DNA of 17,669 nt from Clostridiales bacterium. Lineage in GTDB: Bacteria > Bacillota > Clostridia > Saccharofermentanales > Saccharofermentanaceae. This document shows, in pieces, positions 8,804-14,364 of this stretch. Each line of letters starts with the position of its first letter. Position 1 is the first letter of the stretch. The stretch spans positions 1-17,669 of the forward strand of contig JAGAFH010000230.1 in the NCBI GenBank assembly GCA_017612755.1. Direction: 5' to 3'. A model generated the notes under the pieces. That model had not been told where the DNA came from and made no database searches. It saw only the letters and a program-made list of their open reading frames with translations. A program made the position numbers and the translations under genes.

Positions 8804-8833
8804 ATAATAGCATATATAGGGCTTTTGAGGCAA
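8804..8833 (-). promoter_or_regulatory. Predicted promoter of the rimP-nusA-infB operon
   Basis: On the minus strand, TTGCCT (8833-8828) is followed after 18 bases by TATTAT (8809-8804), which is preceded by TGC, giving an extended -10 (TGn). The inferred start near 8797 gives a leader of about 75 bases containing both hairpins. Confidence 0.55.
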
Positions 8834-8893
8834 ATAACTTTTGCAATATGTGCATTTCACACAATTCCGCCTCTGAATTTTAGCAATTTACTA

Positions 8894-8922
8894 TTCAAAT
8901 TACACTTAAATTACAGTAAAAT
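8894..8922 (+). promoter_or_regulatory. Predicted promoter of the small P-loop gene
   Basis: TTCAAA (8894-8899), a 17-base spacer and TAAAAT (8917-8922) fit a housekeeping promoter, each box matching consensus in four or five positions. The inferred leader is about 50 bases and ends with the AAAGGAG ribosome binding site. Confidence 0.45.
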
Positions 8923-8977
8923 ATACATATCCGTTAGAGACATAGCGGACAAACGAGAACTAAAGGAGATATACATT

Positions 8978-9385
8978 ATGATTAAGATCATTGCAGGTGA
9001 AAAGGGTACAGGAAAGACAGCGCGCCTTGTTGACGACATCAACACAGTTGCTATGGAAGACAATAATGTTGTATGCATCGAGAGAGGAAACAGACTTGAC
9101 CAGCTCTTGAAGCCCAACGTAAGACTCGTCAACATGAAAGAGTATCCCGTCTCCGGATACGACCAGCTTCTTGCCTTCGTAGGCGGTATCTGTTCAAAGG
9201 ACTATGATCTGACACATATCTATATCGACAGCATTTACAAAGTGGCAGGCGACGACAGCCTTGATAATCTTGCTTCCTTCATCGAGAAGCTGGACGGCTT
9301 CCTTAAGGAAACACCCATCACAGCCACGATCATCCTCAGCGGAAAGACAGACGAGCTGCCCGAGGGTGTTAAGAAATTCTGCTGA
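8978..9385 (+). CDS. Small P-loop NTPase of unknown function (135 residues)
   Basis: I do not recognise a named family. The protein begins with MIKIIAGEKGTGKTARLVDD: a hydrophobic strand and a textbook Walker A, GEKGTGKT (7-14). A candidate Walker B strand, THIYIDS (79-85), ends in aspartate, and a third hydrophobic strand, TATIILSG (115-122), would be the next core strand. There is little room for more, so this is a minimal single-domain nucleotide-binding protein without signal peptide or membrane segment. The frame is open back to 8825, but ATG at 8978 is clear: AAAGGAG lies seven bases upstream and the upstream part is the promoter region. It is divergent from the rimP operon and ends at its own terminator, so it is a single-gene transcript. 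Binding of ATP or GTP is likely; hydrolysis and partner are unknown. Confidence 0.85.
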   Translation: MIKIIAGEKGTGKTARLVDDINTVAMEDNNVVCIERGNRLDQLLKPNVRLVNMKEYPVSGYDQLLAFVGGICSKDYDLTHIYIDSIYKVAGDDSLDNLASFIEKLDGFLKETPITATIILSGKTDELPEGVKKFC

Positions 9386-9413
9386 TATAAGCCAATAGTC
9401 TTAGACCATAAAG

Positions 9414-9447
9414 ACTGCTCCGGACCGGTCCGGGGCAGTTTTATTTT
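9414..9447 (+). terminator. Intrinsic terminator after the P-loop gene
   Basis: ACTGCTCCGGACC (9414-9426) pairs with GGTCCGGGGCAGT (9427-9439) with one wobble pair; the innermost bases form the loop. TTTTATTTT follows. It lies 28 bases after the stop codon. Confidence 0.9.
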
Positions 9448-9510
9448 GAGCGAAAAACTGTACCCTGTTTTTCACATTATTGTAATTTTCCCGTTACACA
9501 CAAAAGCCCC

Positions 9511-9538
9511 GTTTCAAATACAATGAAACTACTATAAA
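9511..9538 (+). promoter_or_regulatory. Possible mscL promoter with overlapping inverted repeat
   Basis: TATAAA at 9533-9538 is a reasonable -10 about 18 bases before the ribosome binding site. GTTTCA (9511-9516) and TGAAAC (9524-9529), separated by seven bases, form a perfect inverted repeat covering the -35 area, where no good TTGACA match exists. This fits an activator or repressor site but is weak evidence. Confidence 0.3.
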
Positions 9539-9568
9539 AAATACCAAGAGAAAACGGAGGGTATGTTT

Positions 9569-9988
9569 ATGAGTTTTATGTCAGAATTCAAAGAATTCGC
9601 CCTTAAGGGGAACGTTGTTGATATGGCAGTCGGTGTTATCATCGGTGGTGCTTTCGGAGGTATCGTAGGAGCACTTACAGATGACTTCATCAATCCTCTT
9701 ATCGCATCTATCGGCGGCGCAGAAGTTGCCGGTGCCATCAGACTTCCCTGGGTTGACTATACAGGTCTCGATTCTGAGGCTGTTATGTCTCTTTCACTTA
9801 ACTATGGACATTTCATTACGCAGATCATCAATTTCCTTATCCTTGCTCTCATCCTCTTCATGATCATCAAGGGCATGAACAAGCTTATGAGCATCGGCAA
9901 GAAGGAAGAAGAACCTGCCGCTGATCCCGAGCCCTCTGACGAAGTTAAGCTTCTCACAGAGATCAGGGATGCACTTGCTTCGAAGTAA
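9569..9988 (+). CDS. mscL: Large-conductance mechanosensitive channel MscL
   Basis: MscL is a homopentameric membrane channel that opens under membrane tension to release solutes during osmotic downshock. The 139-residue protein matches the family over its length: an amphipathic N-terminal helix (SEFKEFALKGNVVDMAVGV), TM1 with the glycine-packed pore stretch GVIIGGAFGGIVGAL, a periplasmic loop with WVDYTGLDSEAV, TM2 (ITQIINFLILALILFMIIKG) and a C-terminal charged helix ending VKLLTEIRDALASK. Three in-frame ATGs lie at 9563, 9569 and 9578. I chose 9569 because GGAGGG is seven bases before it, while it is only one or two bases from 9563. It is monocistronic, ending at the shared bidirectional terminator. 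Confidence 0.97.
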   Translation: MSFMSEFKEFALKGNVVDMAVGVIIGGAFGGIVGALTDDFINPLIASIGGAEVAGAIRLPWVDYTGLDSEAVMSLSLNYGHFITQIINFLILALILFMIIKGMNKLMSIGKKEEEPAADPEPSDEVKLLTEIRDALASK

Positions 9989-10018
9989 TCCTCCTGACCC
10001 ACAGGACAATTTGCGCAA

Positions 10019-10050
10019 AAAGGAGCCGTCTTGGAAAAGACGGCTCCTTT
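10019..10050. terminator. Bidirectional terminator between mscL and perR
   Basis: AAAGGAGCCGTCTT (10019-10032) and AAGACGGCTCCTTT (10037-10050) form a perfect 14-pair stem with a GGAA loop. The minus-strand side is followed by a T-run, and the plus side ends in CTTTGTC. It serves both convergent genes. Confidence 0.92.
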
Positions 10051-10071
10051 GTCATTCAGGGAATAATAATA

Positions 10072-10494
10072 TCAGCCGGCGTGGCCTTTTCTGACACACT
10101 CGGGGCAGTATCCCCTGGCGCTCAGGTGGATATCCGTGGTCTTCGCCCCCTTCAGCTCCTCCAGTTCAAGATCGGGCTTACAGCCCAGATCAAAGATCTT
10201 TTTGCAGTTAAGACAGAAGAAGTGGCCGTGAAAATCAGTGATGCTGTCGTAGTGGCGTTCCCCGTCAGGAGCCACTATCTTTATGAGGAGTTTTTCCTCT
10301 GCCAGTTTTTCGGTAACGTTATAAACGGACGCAAGAGAGATACCGGGATTACTTTCTTTTATCCCGCTGTAGATCTGGTCGCATGTAGGATGGGTCCTGT
10401 GCGACAACAGATATTCGTATATGACTATCCTGGGCGTTGTAAGACGAAGCCCTGCTCTTCTCAACCGCGTCTGCGCATCTTCTGTGTATGACAT
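10072..10494 (-). CDS. perR: PerR-type peroxide-sensing repressor (Fur family)
   Basis: PerR represses oxidative-stress genes with Fe or Mn bound; peroxide oxidises the metal-binding histidines and releases DNA. The 140-residue protein has an N-terminal winged helix (LRLTTPRIVIYEYLL; recognition helix SLASVYNVTEKL) and the metal domain. Residues His35, Asp83, His89, His91 and Asp102 fall exactly two positions before the B. subtilis PerR set H37, D85, H91, H93, D104, and Asp83 instead of Glu argues for PerR over Fur. The structural zinc site is CLNC (94-97) and CPEC (130-133). The frame is open to 10539, but ATG at 10494 has AAAGGA six bases upstream. A Per box overlaps its own -10, so autorepression is likely. 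No catalase or rubrerythrin is adjacent; yhbD is divergent. Confidence 0.92.
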   Translation of the reverse strand: MSYTEDAQTRLRRAGLRLTTPRIVIYEYLLSHRTHPTCDQIYSGIKESNPGISLASVYNVTEKLAEEKLLIKIVAPDGERHYDSITDFHGHFFCLNCKKIFDLGCKPDLELEELKGAKTTDIHLSARGYCPECVRKGHAG

Positions 10495-10515
10495 TCGATA
10501 TCCTTTAAGGGTAAT

Positions 10516-10530
10516 TTGTAATAATTCTAA
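10516..10530 (-). promoter_or_regulatory. Per box over the perR promoter
   Basis: The plus-strand sequence TTGTAATAATTCTAA matches the B. subtilis Per box TTATAATnATTATAA at 12 of 14 defined positions. It contains the -10 hexamer of the predicted perR promoter, so bound PerR would block polymerase. Confidence 0.72.
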
Positions 10531-10552
10531 ATCAACCAACCGATTATTGCAA
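10524..10552 (-). promoter_or_regulatory. Predicted perR promoter
   Basis: On the minus strand, TTGCAA (10552-10547), a 17-base spacer and TAGAAT (10529-10524) give a good housekeeping promoter with a leader of about 25 bases. The -10 lies within the Per box. Confidence 0.68.
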
Positions 10553-10613
10553 TGGAATTTTTAAAGTCTCCCTTCTGTATATAACAATACTAACATTCAT
10601 GTGACCCCCGTCT

Positions 10614-10626
10614 GTAACATTGTTAC
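10614..10626 (+). promoter_or_regulatory. Perfect inverted repeat GTAACA-T-TGTTAC upstream of yhbD, candidate operator
   Basis: Two perfect six-base arms flank a single central base, ending 44 bases before the yhbD start. A plausible -10 (GATAAT, 10647-10652) lies downstream, which places the palindrome at the -35 area, where no good -35 hexamer is present. The bound protein is unknown; YhbD or the ArsR-type protein encoded next are natural candidates. Confidence 0.45.
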
Positions 10627-10670
10627 TTTAAAATGGAAGTATCGTTGATAATAAAGTGAGGTAGTGTGAT

Positions 10671-11300
10671 ATGTCAGAAGAGGAACTGATCTCCAAAAAG
10701 CAGCTTTTGAGAATTGCCCGTATCTCATACGGAACACTCTACAGATGGAAGAGGATGAACCTCATTCCCGAGAGCTGGTTTATCCACAGGGCCACCGAAA
10801 CGGGACAGGCAACATTCTTTCCCAGGACAAAGATCCTTACAAGGATCGACCGCATCAAGGAACTTAAGAACGAGCTTACAGTCGAGCAGATGCAGGAGCT
10901 CTTCTCGGCTAACGTAAAGAGCTTTAAGATCCCCCTTAAGGATTTCACGGATCTTGAGCTTGTATCAAAGCTTGCCCTCACAGCATTCAGGGCCGTATAT
11001 CCCGGCAAGGAGCTTCTGGACTTCAATGATGTTTTCGGCATGTATGTGGTAGACCATCTTATGAAGCTCAACGGTTTCTATCTTGAAGACGCCAAGCAGG
11101 TCATAAGGCTCCTGGGCAAATACCTTTCCGTCGAAGCAAGCAAGGACTACCAGCTCCTTCTTCTTAGGAAGATGGGAGTTCCCATGACTGTTCTTGTAAA
11201 GGGCGATGAGGATATCCTCCTTGAAGACACCACGGAGATAATCGCCTGCGCAAATCTCGTTGAATTCGAAGAAGCATTAAAGGACCAGCTTATTGCCTGA
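10671..11300 (+). CDS. yhbD: YhbD-family protein with MerR-like N-terminal helix-turn-helix (DUF4004)
   Basis: This resembles B. subtilis YhbD, a family of unknown function. The 209-residue protein begins with LISKKQLLRIARISYGTLYRWKR and LIPESWF (6-37), a MerR-like helix-turn-helix and wing, followed by ATFFPRTKILTRIDRIKEL. The rest is mainly helical, with no membrane segment, signal peptide or metal motif. A DNA-binding role is inferred from the N-terminal module; the C-terminal part would be a sensor or oligomerisation region. ATG at 10671 has GAGGT eight bases upstream. It is transcribed divergently from perR across 176 bases and is followed after 12 bases by the ArsR-type gene, so the two form an operon. 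In Bacillus the gene neighbours bactofilin-like yhbE/yhbF; those are absent here. Confidence 0.82.
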   Translation: MSEEELISKKQLLRIARISYGTLYRWKRMNLIPESWFIHRATETGQATFFPRTKILTRIDRIKELKNELTVEQMQELFSANVKSFKIPLKDFTDLELVSKLALTAFRAVYPGKELLDFNDVFGMYVVDHLMKLNGFYLEDAKQVIRLLGKYLSVEASKDYQLLLLRKMGVPMTVLVKGDEDILLEDTTEIIACANLVEFEEALKDQLIA

Positions 11301-11312
11301 TAGGAGAACGTT

Positions 11313-11771
11313 ATGAAAAAAGAAGATCTTATCCAGACTCTCTCTGCCCTTTCAGAACCTACCCGTCTTCAGATCTTATTCTGTATCGCCTCAGGGGGCG
11401 AGCTTAGGGCAAAAGATATCCTCAAAGAGTTTGATATCACCCAGCCCACTCTTTCCCACCATCTGAACCTTCTCATAGAAAGAGAGCTCATCTCTTCACG
11501 AAAAGACGGACGCTGCGTCTGGTATTCCGTTAACAGCAGGACTACAAAAGAGATCTCAGACCTTATCCTTAAACTGAACGATCCCAAGTCCCTCGGCAAG
11601 GTGTCTTCAGCTAAGACAGCGGCAAAGAAGACCCCTGCCGTCAAGAAGAGCACCAGCGTTCCCAAGACAAAGCAGAAGATCGCTGCTCCGGAGATAACAC
11701 CGGTGAAGAAGAAAAAGAAAAAGGACAAAGAGAAAGACAAAAAGAAGAAAGATAAGAAAAAGAAGAAGTAA
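11313..11771 (+). CDS. ArsR-family winged-helix regulator with histone H1-like lysine-rich tail
   Basis: Residues 1-90 are an ArsR/SmtB-type winged helix: ALSEPTRLQILFCIASGGEL (12-31), the recognition helix TQPTLSHHLNLLIERELI (43-60) and the beta-wing RKDGRCVWYSVN (63-74). The usual alpha3 or alpha5 metal-site cysteines and histidines are not present in canonical form, so the inducer may not be a metal. Residues of about 96-152 form a low-complexity tail of Lys, Ala, Pro and Thr (AKTAAKKTPAVKK) ending in runs of lysines with a few aspartates, like eukaryotic histone H1 tails and some bacterial nucleoid proteins. The TAGGAGA ribosome binding site lies eight bases before ATG. It is cotranscribed with yhbD, and a strong terminator begins five bases after its stop. 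The tail may add nonspecific DNA or RNA binding; this is inference. Confidence 0.87.
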   Translation: MKKEDLIQTLSALSEPTRLQILFCIASGGELRAKDILKEFDITQPTLSHHLNLLIERELISSRKDGRCVWYSVNSRTTKEISDLILKLNDPKSLGKVSSAKTAAKKTPAVKKSTSVPKTKQKIAAPEITPVKKKKKKDKEKDKKKKDKKKKK

Positions 11772-11776
11772 AAAAT

Positions 11777-11812
11777 GGGCTGTCTCAAAACAAAAAGAGA
11801 CAGCCCTGTTTC
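11777..11812 (+). terminator. Intrinsic terminator of the yhbD operon
   Basis: GGGCTGTCTC (11777-11786) and GAGACAGCCC (11797-11806) form a perfect 10-pair stem with an A-rich 10-base loop, followed by TGTTTC. It begins five bases after the stop codon. The T-run is short, so partial readthrough into the next gene is possible. Confidence 0.85.
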
Positions 11813-11855
11813 AGTAAAAGAAAAAAAGTAAATGATATCTGTTGAGGTGAAGACA

Positions 11856-13337
11856 ATGAAAAAGATATTGGCAATGTTGATCATGACAATATTGACAATA
11901 GAAGTATTAATACCATCTAAAGCCTATGCTGCGGATGTAGACTCGGTCCTGAACGATCCTGATTGGATCGATTACGTTGAACGCTCTATAGATATTGATA
12001 AGACCCCCGGACTTGCAGTTGCAGCAGTAAACGGTCAGGATGCCGGTTTCAAGAACTGGGGTTATGCCGATATAGAAGAAAAAACGCCTATGACAGAAGA
12101 TACGCCCGTACACATCGGATCATGTTCAAAAGCTTTCACCGCACTGTCAGTCCTGCTTTTACAGGAACAGGGAAAACTCTCAATAGAAGATAGTATTTCC
12201 GACTACATTCCATGGTGGCACGTTACATACAATGGGCAGGATGCAGATATAAAGATATGGCAGCTTCTTAATCATTGTTCAGGAATCCCGAATGCTGCAA
12301 CAATGGCCAAATATCCTTTGGGAACAGATGCGGACGAAGAGGAGATCGCGCGTATTGCCGAAGATCTTGAACTCGTATCTGCACCCGGTGAAAGATATGA
12401 ATACTGTAATCTCGGTTACTGTATCCTTGCATATCTTACTGAGACCGTCAGCGGTATGCCCTTTGATGAATATGTTGTGAAAGAGATAATGCAGCCTATA
12501 GGTATGATCCACAGCGGATATGACTTACCTGTTGCCCAGGGTTATGTATACTTCTTTGGAAGACCGATAGCATTTGATGACGTAAACCCGAAAGGAACTG
12601 AGGGAGAAGGACTTGTAGTTACTACTCCCTCAGATATGGTCTTATGGATGAAAGCGCAGATGGGACAGCTGGAACTGCCATTGGATCTTGCAAATGCAAT
12701 TACCGCATCTCATGAAATGATCCAGTCCCATCAGCCAACGGATGATCCGGACAATGATTATTTTAACGGATGGAATACCGGATCAGACGGAGTATTAAGG
12801 CATTCCGGAATGAATCCTAATTATACTGCACGGGTAATTATCGATACTGAGAATGATATCGCTGTATTTGCAGTATGCAATTCTACAGCAGAAACGCAGT
12901 ATTATGCTGCAAGATCATGCTATCTTATGCTCCTGGATAACAGCGTCGGGGCTTTTCCTAATTTAGAGCACAGCGATATGTTTAAATATGATATCCTGGC
13001 GACAGTCCTGTCCTGTGTTGCTGTTTCGATATTTCTGTTTGCCGTTGTAATGTTGTTTACTCAGAAAAAGAGACTTGCAGGGAAAACATATACTCCGGAA
13101 AGGGAGAAAAGACTCTTTATTATCCGGCTTATATTACTGATCCCAATGATGTGCCTTTCTATAGTGCTTCCTTATATTTTCGGGGCAATAGCGGGTTATC
13201 CGGGATTAGGGTATTATGCAGTCTGGGCATTGGGCGGTCAGTCAGCGATCATATTGTGCCTGATACTTGATATGCTGACACTTTCTTTGATCGCAACAAG
13301 TGCTGCAAGATATATACGTCGGAAAAATGCGAGGTAA
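11856..13337 (+). CDS. Secreted serine hydrolase of the beta-lactamase/class C fold with C-terminal membrane domain
   Basis: The beta-lactamase-related fold covers D-alanyl-D-alanine carboxypeptidases, esterases and FmtA-like enzymes; the substrate is not predictable. The 493-residue protein has a signal peptide (LIMTILTIEVLIPSKAYA, probable cut after AYA), the nucleophile motif SCSK (Ser89, Lys92), the YCN motif (183-185) and HSG (316-318), which replaces KTG. After residue 375 come three or four membrane segments (about 378-401, 419-444, 452-484) and a basic end (RYIRRKNAR). The enzyme domain is thus outside and tethered by the C-terminus. ATG at 11856 is chosen over the frame start at 11832 because GAGGTGA lies five bases upstream. 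The gene is AT-richer than its neighbours: three 60-base rows give about 38-43% GC, against 50-52% in two neighbouring rows. No clear promoter is seen in the 44 bases after the preceding terminator. Confidence 0.88.
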   Translation: MKKILAMLIMTILTIEVLIPSKAYAADVDSVLNDPDWIDYVERSIDIDKTPGLAVAAVNGQDAGFKNWGYADIEEKTPMTEDTPVHIGSCSKAFTALSVLLLQEQGKLSIEDSISDYIPWWHVTYNGQDADIKIWQLLNHCSGIPNAATMAKYPLGTDADEEEIARIAEDLELVSAPGERYEYCNLGYCILAYLTETVSGMPFDEYVVKEIMQPIGMIHSGYDLPVAQGYVYFFGRPIAFDDVNPKGTEGEGLVVTTPSDMVLWMKAQMGQLELPLDLANAITASHEMIQSHQPTDDPDNDYFNGWNTGSDGVLRHSGMNPNYTARVIIDTENDIAVFAVCNSTAETQYYAARSCYLMLLDNSVGAFPNLEHSDMFKYDILATVLSCVAVSIFLFAVVMLFTQKKRLAGKTYTPEREKRLFIIRLILLIPMMCLSIVLPYIFGAIAGYPGLGYYAVWALGGQSAIILCLILDMLTLSLIATSAARYIRRKNAR

Positions 13338-13369
13338 AAACTGAAGACAGCTTGTTCTTGAAAACAATA

Positions 13370-13400
13370 AAAGGGGCGCCTCTCTGTGAGGCACCCCTTT
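13370..13400. terminator. Terminator between the serine hydrolase gene and the VEPV-repeat gene
   Basis: GGGGCGCCTC (13373-13382) and GAGGCACCCC (13388-13397) form a 10-base stem. On the minus strand the odd position is a G-U pair and a TTTTATTGTTTT tract follows. On the plus strand it is a C-A mismatch followed by TTTATG. It is therefore stronger for the minus-strand gene but probably serves both convergent genes. Confidence 0.8.
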
Positions 13401-13420
13401 ATGTTACGCTTAAGATCTCA

Positions 13421-14104
13421 TTAGAAGCCGAATGCTGAAAGCATATCCTCACCAAAATAAACAAATGCGGTAGCTACATCATCAGCCAGGTCGGGATTCA
13501 GGATAATACCGACGATCCCGGCGATAAGAAGAAGGATTATCGAAATAATGTAGTAAACAAGGATAGCTCTCTCAAAGTTCTTAACATTCTTGTTCCTGGG
13601 AGCTATGGAAGTAATGATGGTAAAGATAAGTCCGATAACGGGAAGGAAGCTCAGTAAGCCGAACCAGAAATACTTTGATACTGAAACAGGCTTATACTCC
13701 TTAGGGCAGGCATCCTTCTTCTCCTGCTCTTTAGCGATCTTCTCAAGTTTCTTCTGCTTCTTGGCATCATTCTTGGCAGCCTGCTTAGCAGCCTTCTGCT
13801 CTGCCTTCTGCTGTTTCTTGATATCAGCCTTGCTCATGGTTACGGGAGCGGCTTCAGCGGGAGCAGCCACCGGAACCACAGGAGGTACCGTCTGTTCCTT
13901 AACAGGTTCAACAGGTGTTACGGGAGTTACAGGCTCAACAGGTGTAACAGGAACTACAGGCTCAACAGGCGTTACGGGTTCAACTACCGGCTCTACTACG
14001 GGAGCAACAGTTTCAGCTACAGTATCTGCTGTTTCCTGCACCGCAGATGCAGCCTCATCGATCGTATCGTCAGTCTTTACGATATCGTTTTCAAGATCAC
14101 TCAT
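13421..14104 (-). CDS. Membrane protein with Val-Glu-Pro-Val/Thr-Pro repeats and lysine-rich linker, function unknown
   Basis: I do not recognise this protein. It has 227 residues in four parts: an acidic N-terminus (1-30); residues 34-69, built from short repeats of the type TPVEPV (DNA at about 13898-14005, where near-identical 18-base units recur); a highly charged Lys/Ala/Gln segment (91-132) likely to be helical or a coiled coil; and two hydrophobic helices (about 146-168 and 179-202) with the polar loop PRNKNVKNFERA between, then a short tail. There is no signal peptide, so the repetitive N-terminus is probably cytoplasmic. AAAGGAGGG lies seven bases before ATG. It is a single gene with an extended -10 promoter and its own terminator. 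A scaffold or adaptor role would be a guess. Confidence 0.8.
   Translation of the reverse strand: MSDLENDIVKTDDTIDEAASAVQETADTVAETVAPVVEPVVEPVTPVEPVVPVTPVEPVTPVTPVEPVKEQTVPPVVPVAAPAEAAPVTMSKADIKKQQKAEQKAAKQAAKNDAKKQKKLEKIAKEQEKKDACPKEYKPVSVSKYFWFGLLSFLPVIGLIFTIITSIAPRNKNVKNFERAILVYYIISIILLLIAGIVGIILNPDLADDVATAFVYFGEDMLSAFGF
13898..14005 (-). repeat. In-frame tandem repeat encoding TPVEPV-like units
   Basis: Codons 34-69 of the preceding gene repeat the pattern Val-Glu-Pro-Val / Thr-Pro-Val. At DNA level, ggctcaacaggtgt-like blocks recur. Length variation between strains by slippage is expected but not shown. Confidence 0.75.
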
Positions 14105-14138
14105 GATTTACCCTCCTTTAGATCACTCAGATAGACTA

Positions 14139-14144
14139 ATTATA
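14139..14144 (-). promoter_or_regulatory. Extended -10 promoter of the VEPV-repeat gene
   Basis: On the minus strand, TATAAT (14144-14139) matches the consensus perfectly and is preceded by TGA, the extended -10 motif. The -35 (TTTCTA at 17 bases) is poor, as often happens with an extended -10. Confidence 0.6.
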
Positions 14145-14178
14145 TCACGCATCAATTAAAATAGAAAAACAAAGAAAA

Positions 14179-14204
14179 AGTCCGGTACCGAAAGGCACCG
14201 GACT
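14179..14204 (-). terminator. Terminator of the tRNA-Val gene
   Basis: On the minus strand, AGTCCGGTGCC (14204-14194) pairs with GGTACCGGACT (14189-14179) with one G-U pair and a TTTC loop, and TTTTTCTTTG follows. It begins four bases after the CCA end. Confidence 0.88.
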
Positions 14205-14208
14205 CCTG

Positions 14209-14285
14209 TGGTGGATGATACAGAATTCGAATCTGTGACCCCCTGCACGTCAAGCAGGTACTCTAACCAGCTGAGCTAATCATCC
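14209..14285 (-). tRNA. tRNA-Val (anticodon GAC)
   Basis: Read on the minus strand it folds as a full cloverleaf: the acceptor GGATGAT pairs with ATCATCC, followed by discriminator A and encoded CCA (14211-14209). The D arm is GCTC...GAGT, the anticodon stem CCTGC/GCAGG has loop TTGACGT giving anticodon GAC (reads GUC/GUU, valine), the variable loop is GGGTC, and the T arm is ACAGA-TTCGAAT-TCTGT. The 77-nucleotide length includes CCA. It has its own promoter and terminator. Confidence 0.97.
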
Positions 14286-14297
14286 GTAGCGAAGGTA

Positions 14298-14326
14298 ATT
14301 ATACTTGATTTGTATCAGTATGGCAA
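14298..14326 (-). promoter_or_regulatory. tRNA-Val promoter
   Basis: On the minus strand, TTGCCA (14326-14321), exactly 17 bases, and TATAAT (14303-14298) form a near-consensus promoter. TATAAT ends 12 bases before the mature tRNA 5' end. Confidence 0.85.
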
Positions 14327-14338
14327 GAGTGATAGATT
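14310..14338 (+). promoter_or_regulatory. Weak candidate promoter for the Lgt-like gene
   Basis: TTGTAT (14310-14315), a 17-base spacer and TAGATT (14333-14338) lie just upstream of the ribosome binding site. The match is modest and overlaps the divergent tRNA-Val promoter. Confidence 0.3.
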
Positions 14339-14364
14339 AATACAAGAAAACAAGGGGAAAAGGC

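Noticed and set aside
8961..8980. Ribosome binding site AAGGAGATATACATT resembling the phage T7 gene 10 leader used in vectors
   Set aside because: The match is short, has an extra base, and the surroundings are ordinary chromosomal sequence, so vector contamination is not supported.
9469..9488. Possible Per box before mscL
   Set aside because: The best alignment matches only about 10 of 14 positions and lacks symmetry.
9481..9498. TGTAA-N8-TTACA before mscL, resembling a TnrA site
   Set aside because: TnrA sites have a seven-base spacer, the arms are short, and TnrA is not expected in Clostridia.
11369..11884. 171-codon minus-strand frame opposite the ArsR-type gene
   Set aside because: Its phenylalanine runs are the complement of the lysine codons, and it spans a terminator.
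14209..14364. tRNA-Val as an integration site for a mobile element
   Set aside because: No integrase, direct repeat of the tRNA 3' end or other mobile gene is visible nearby.
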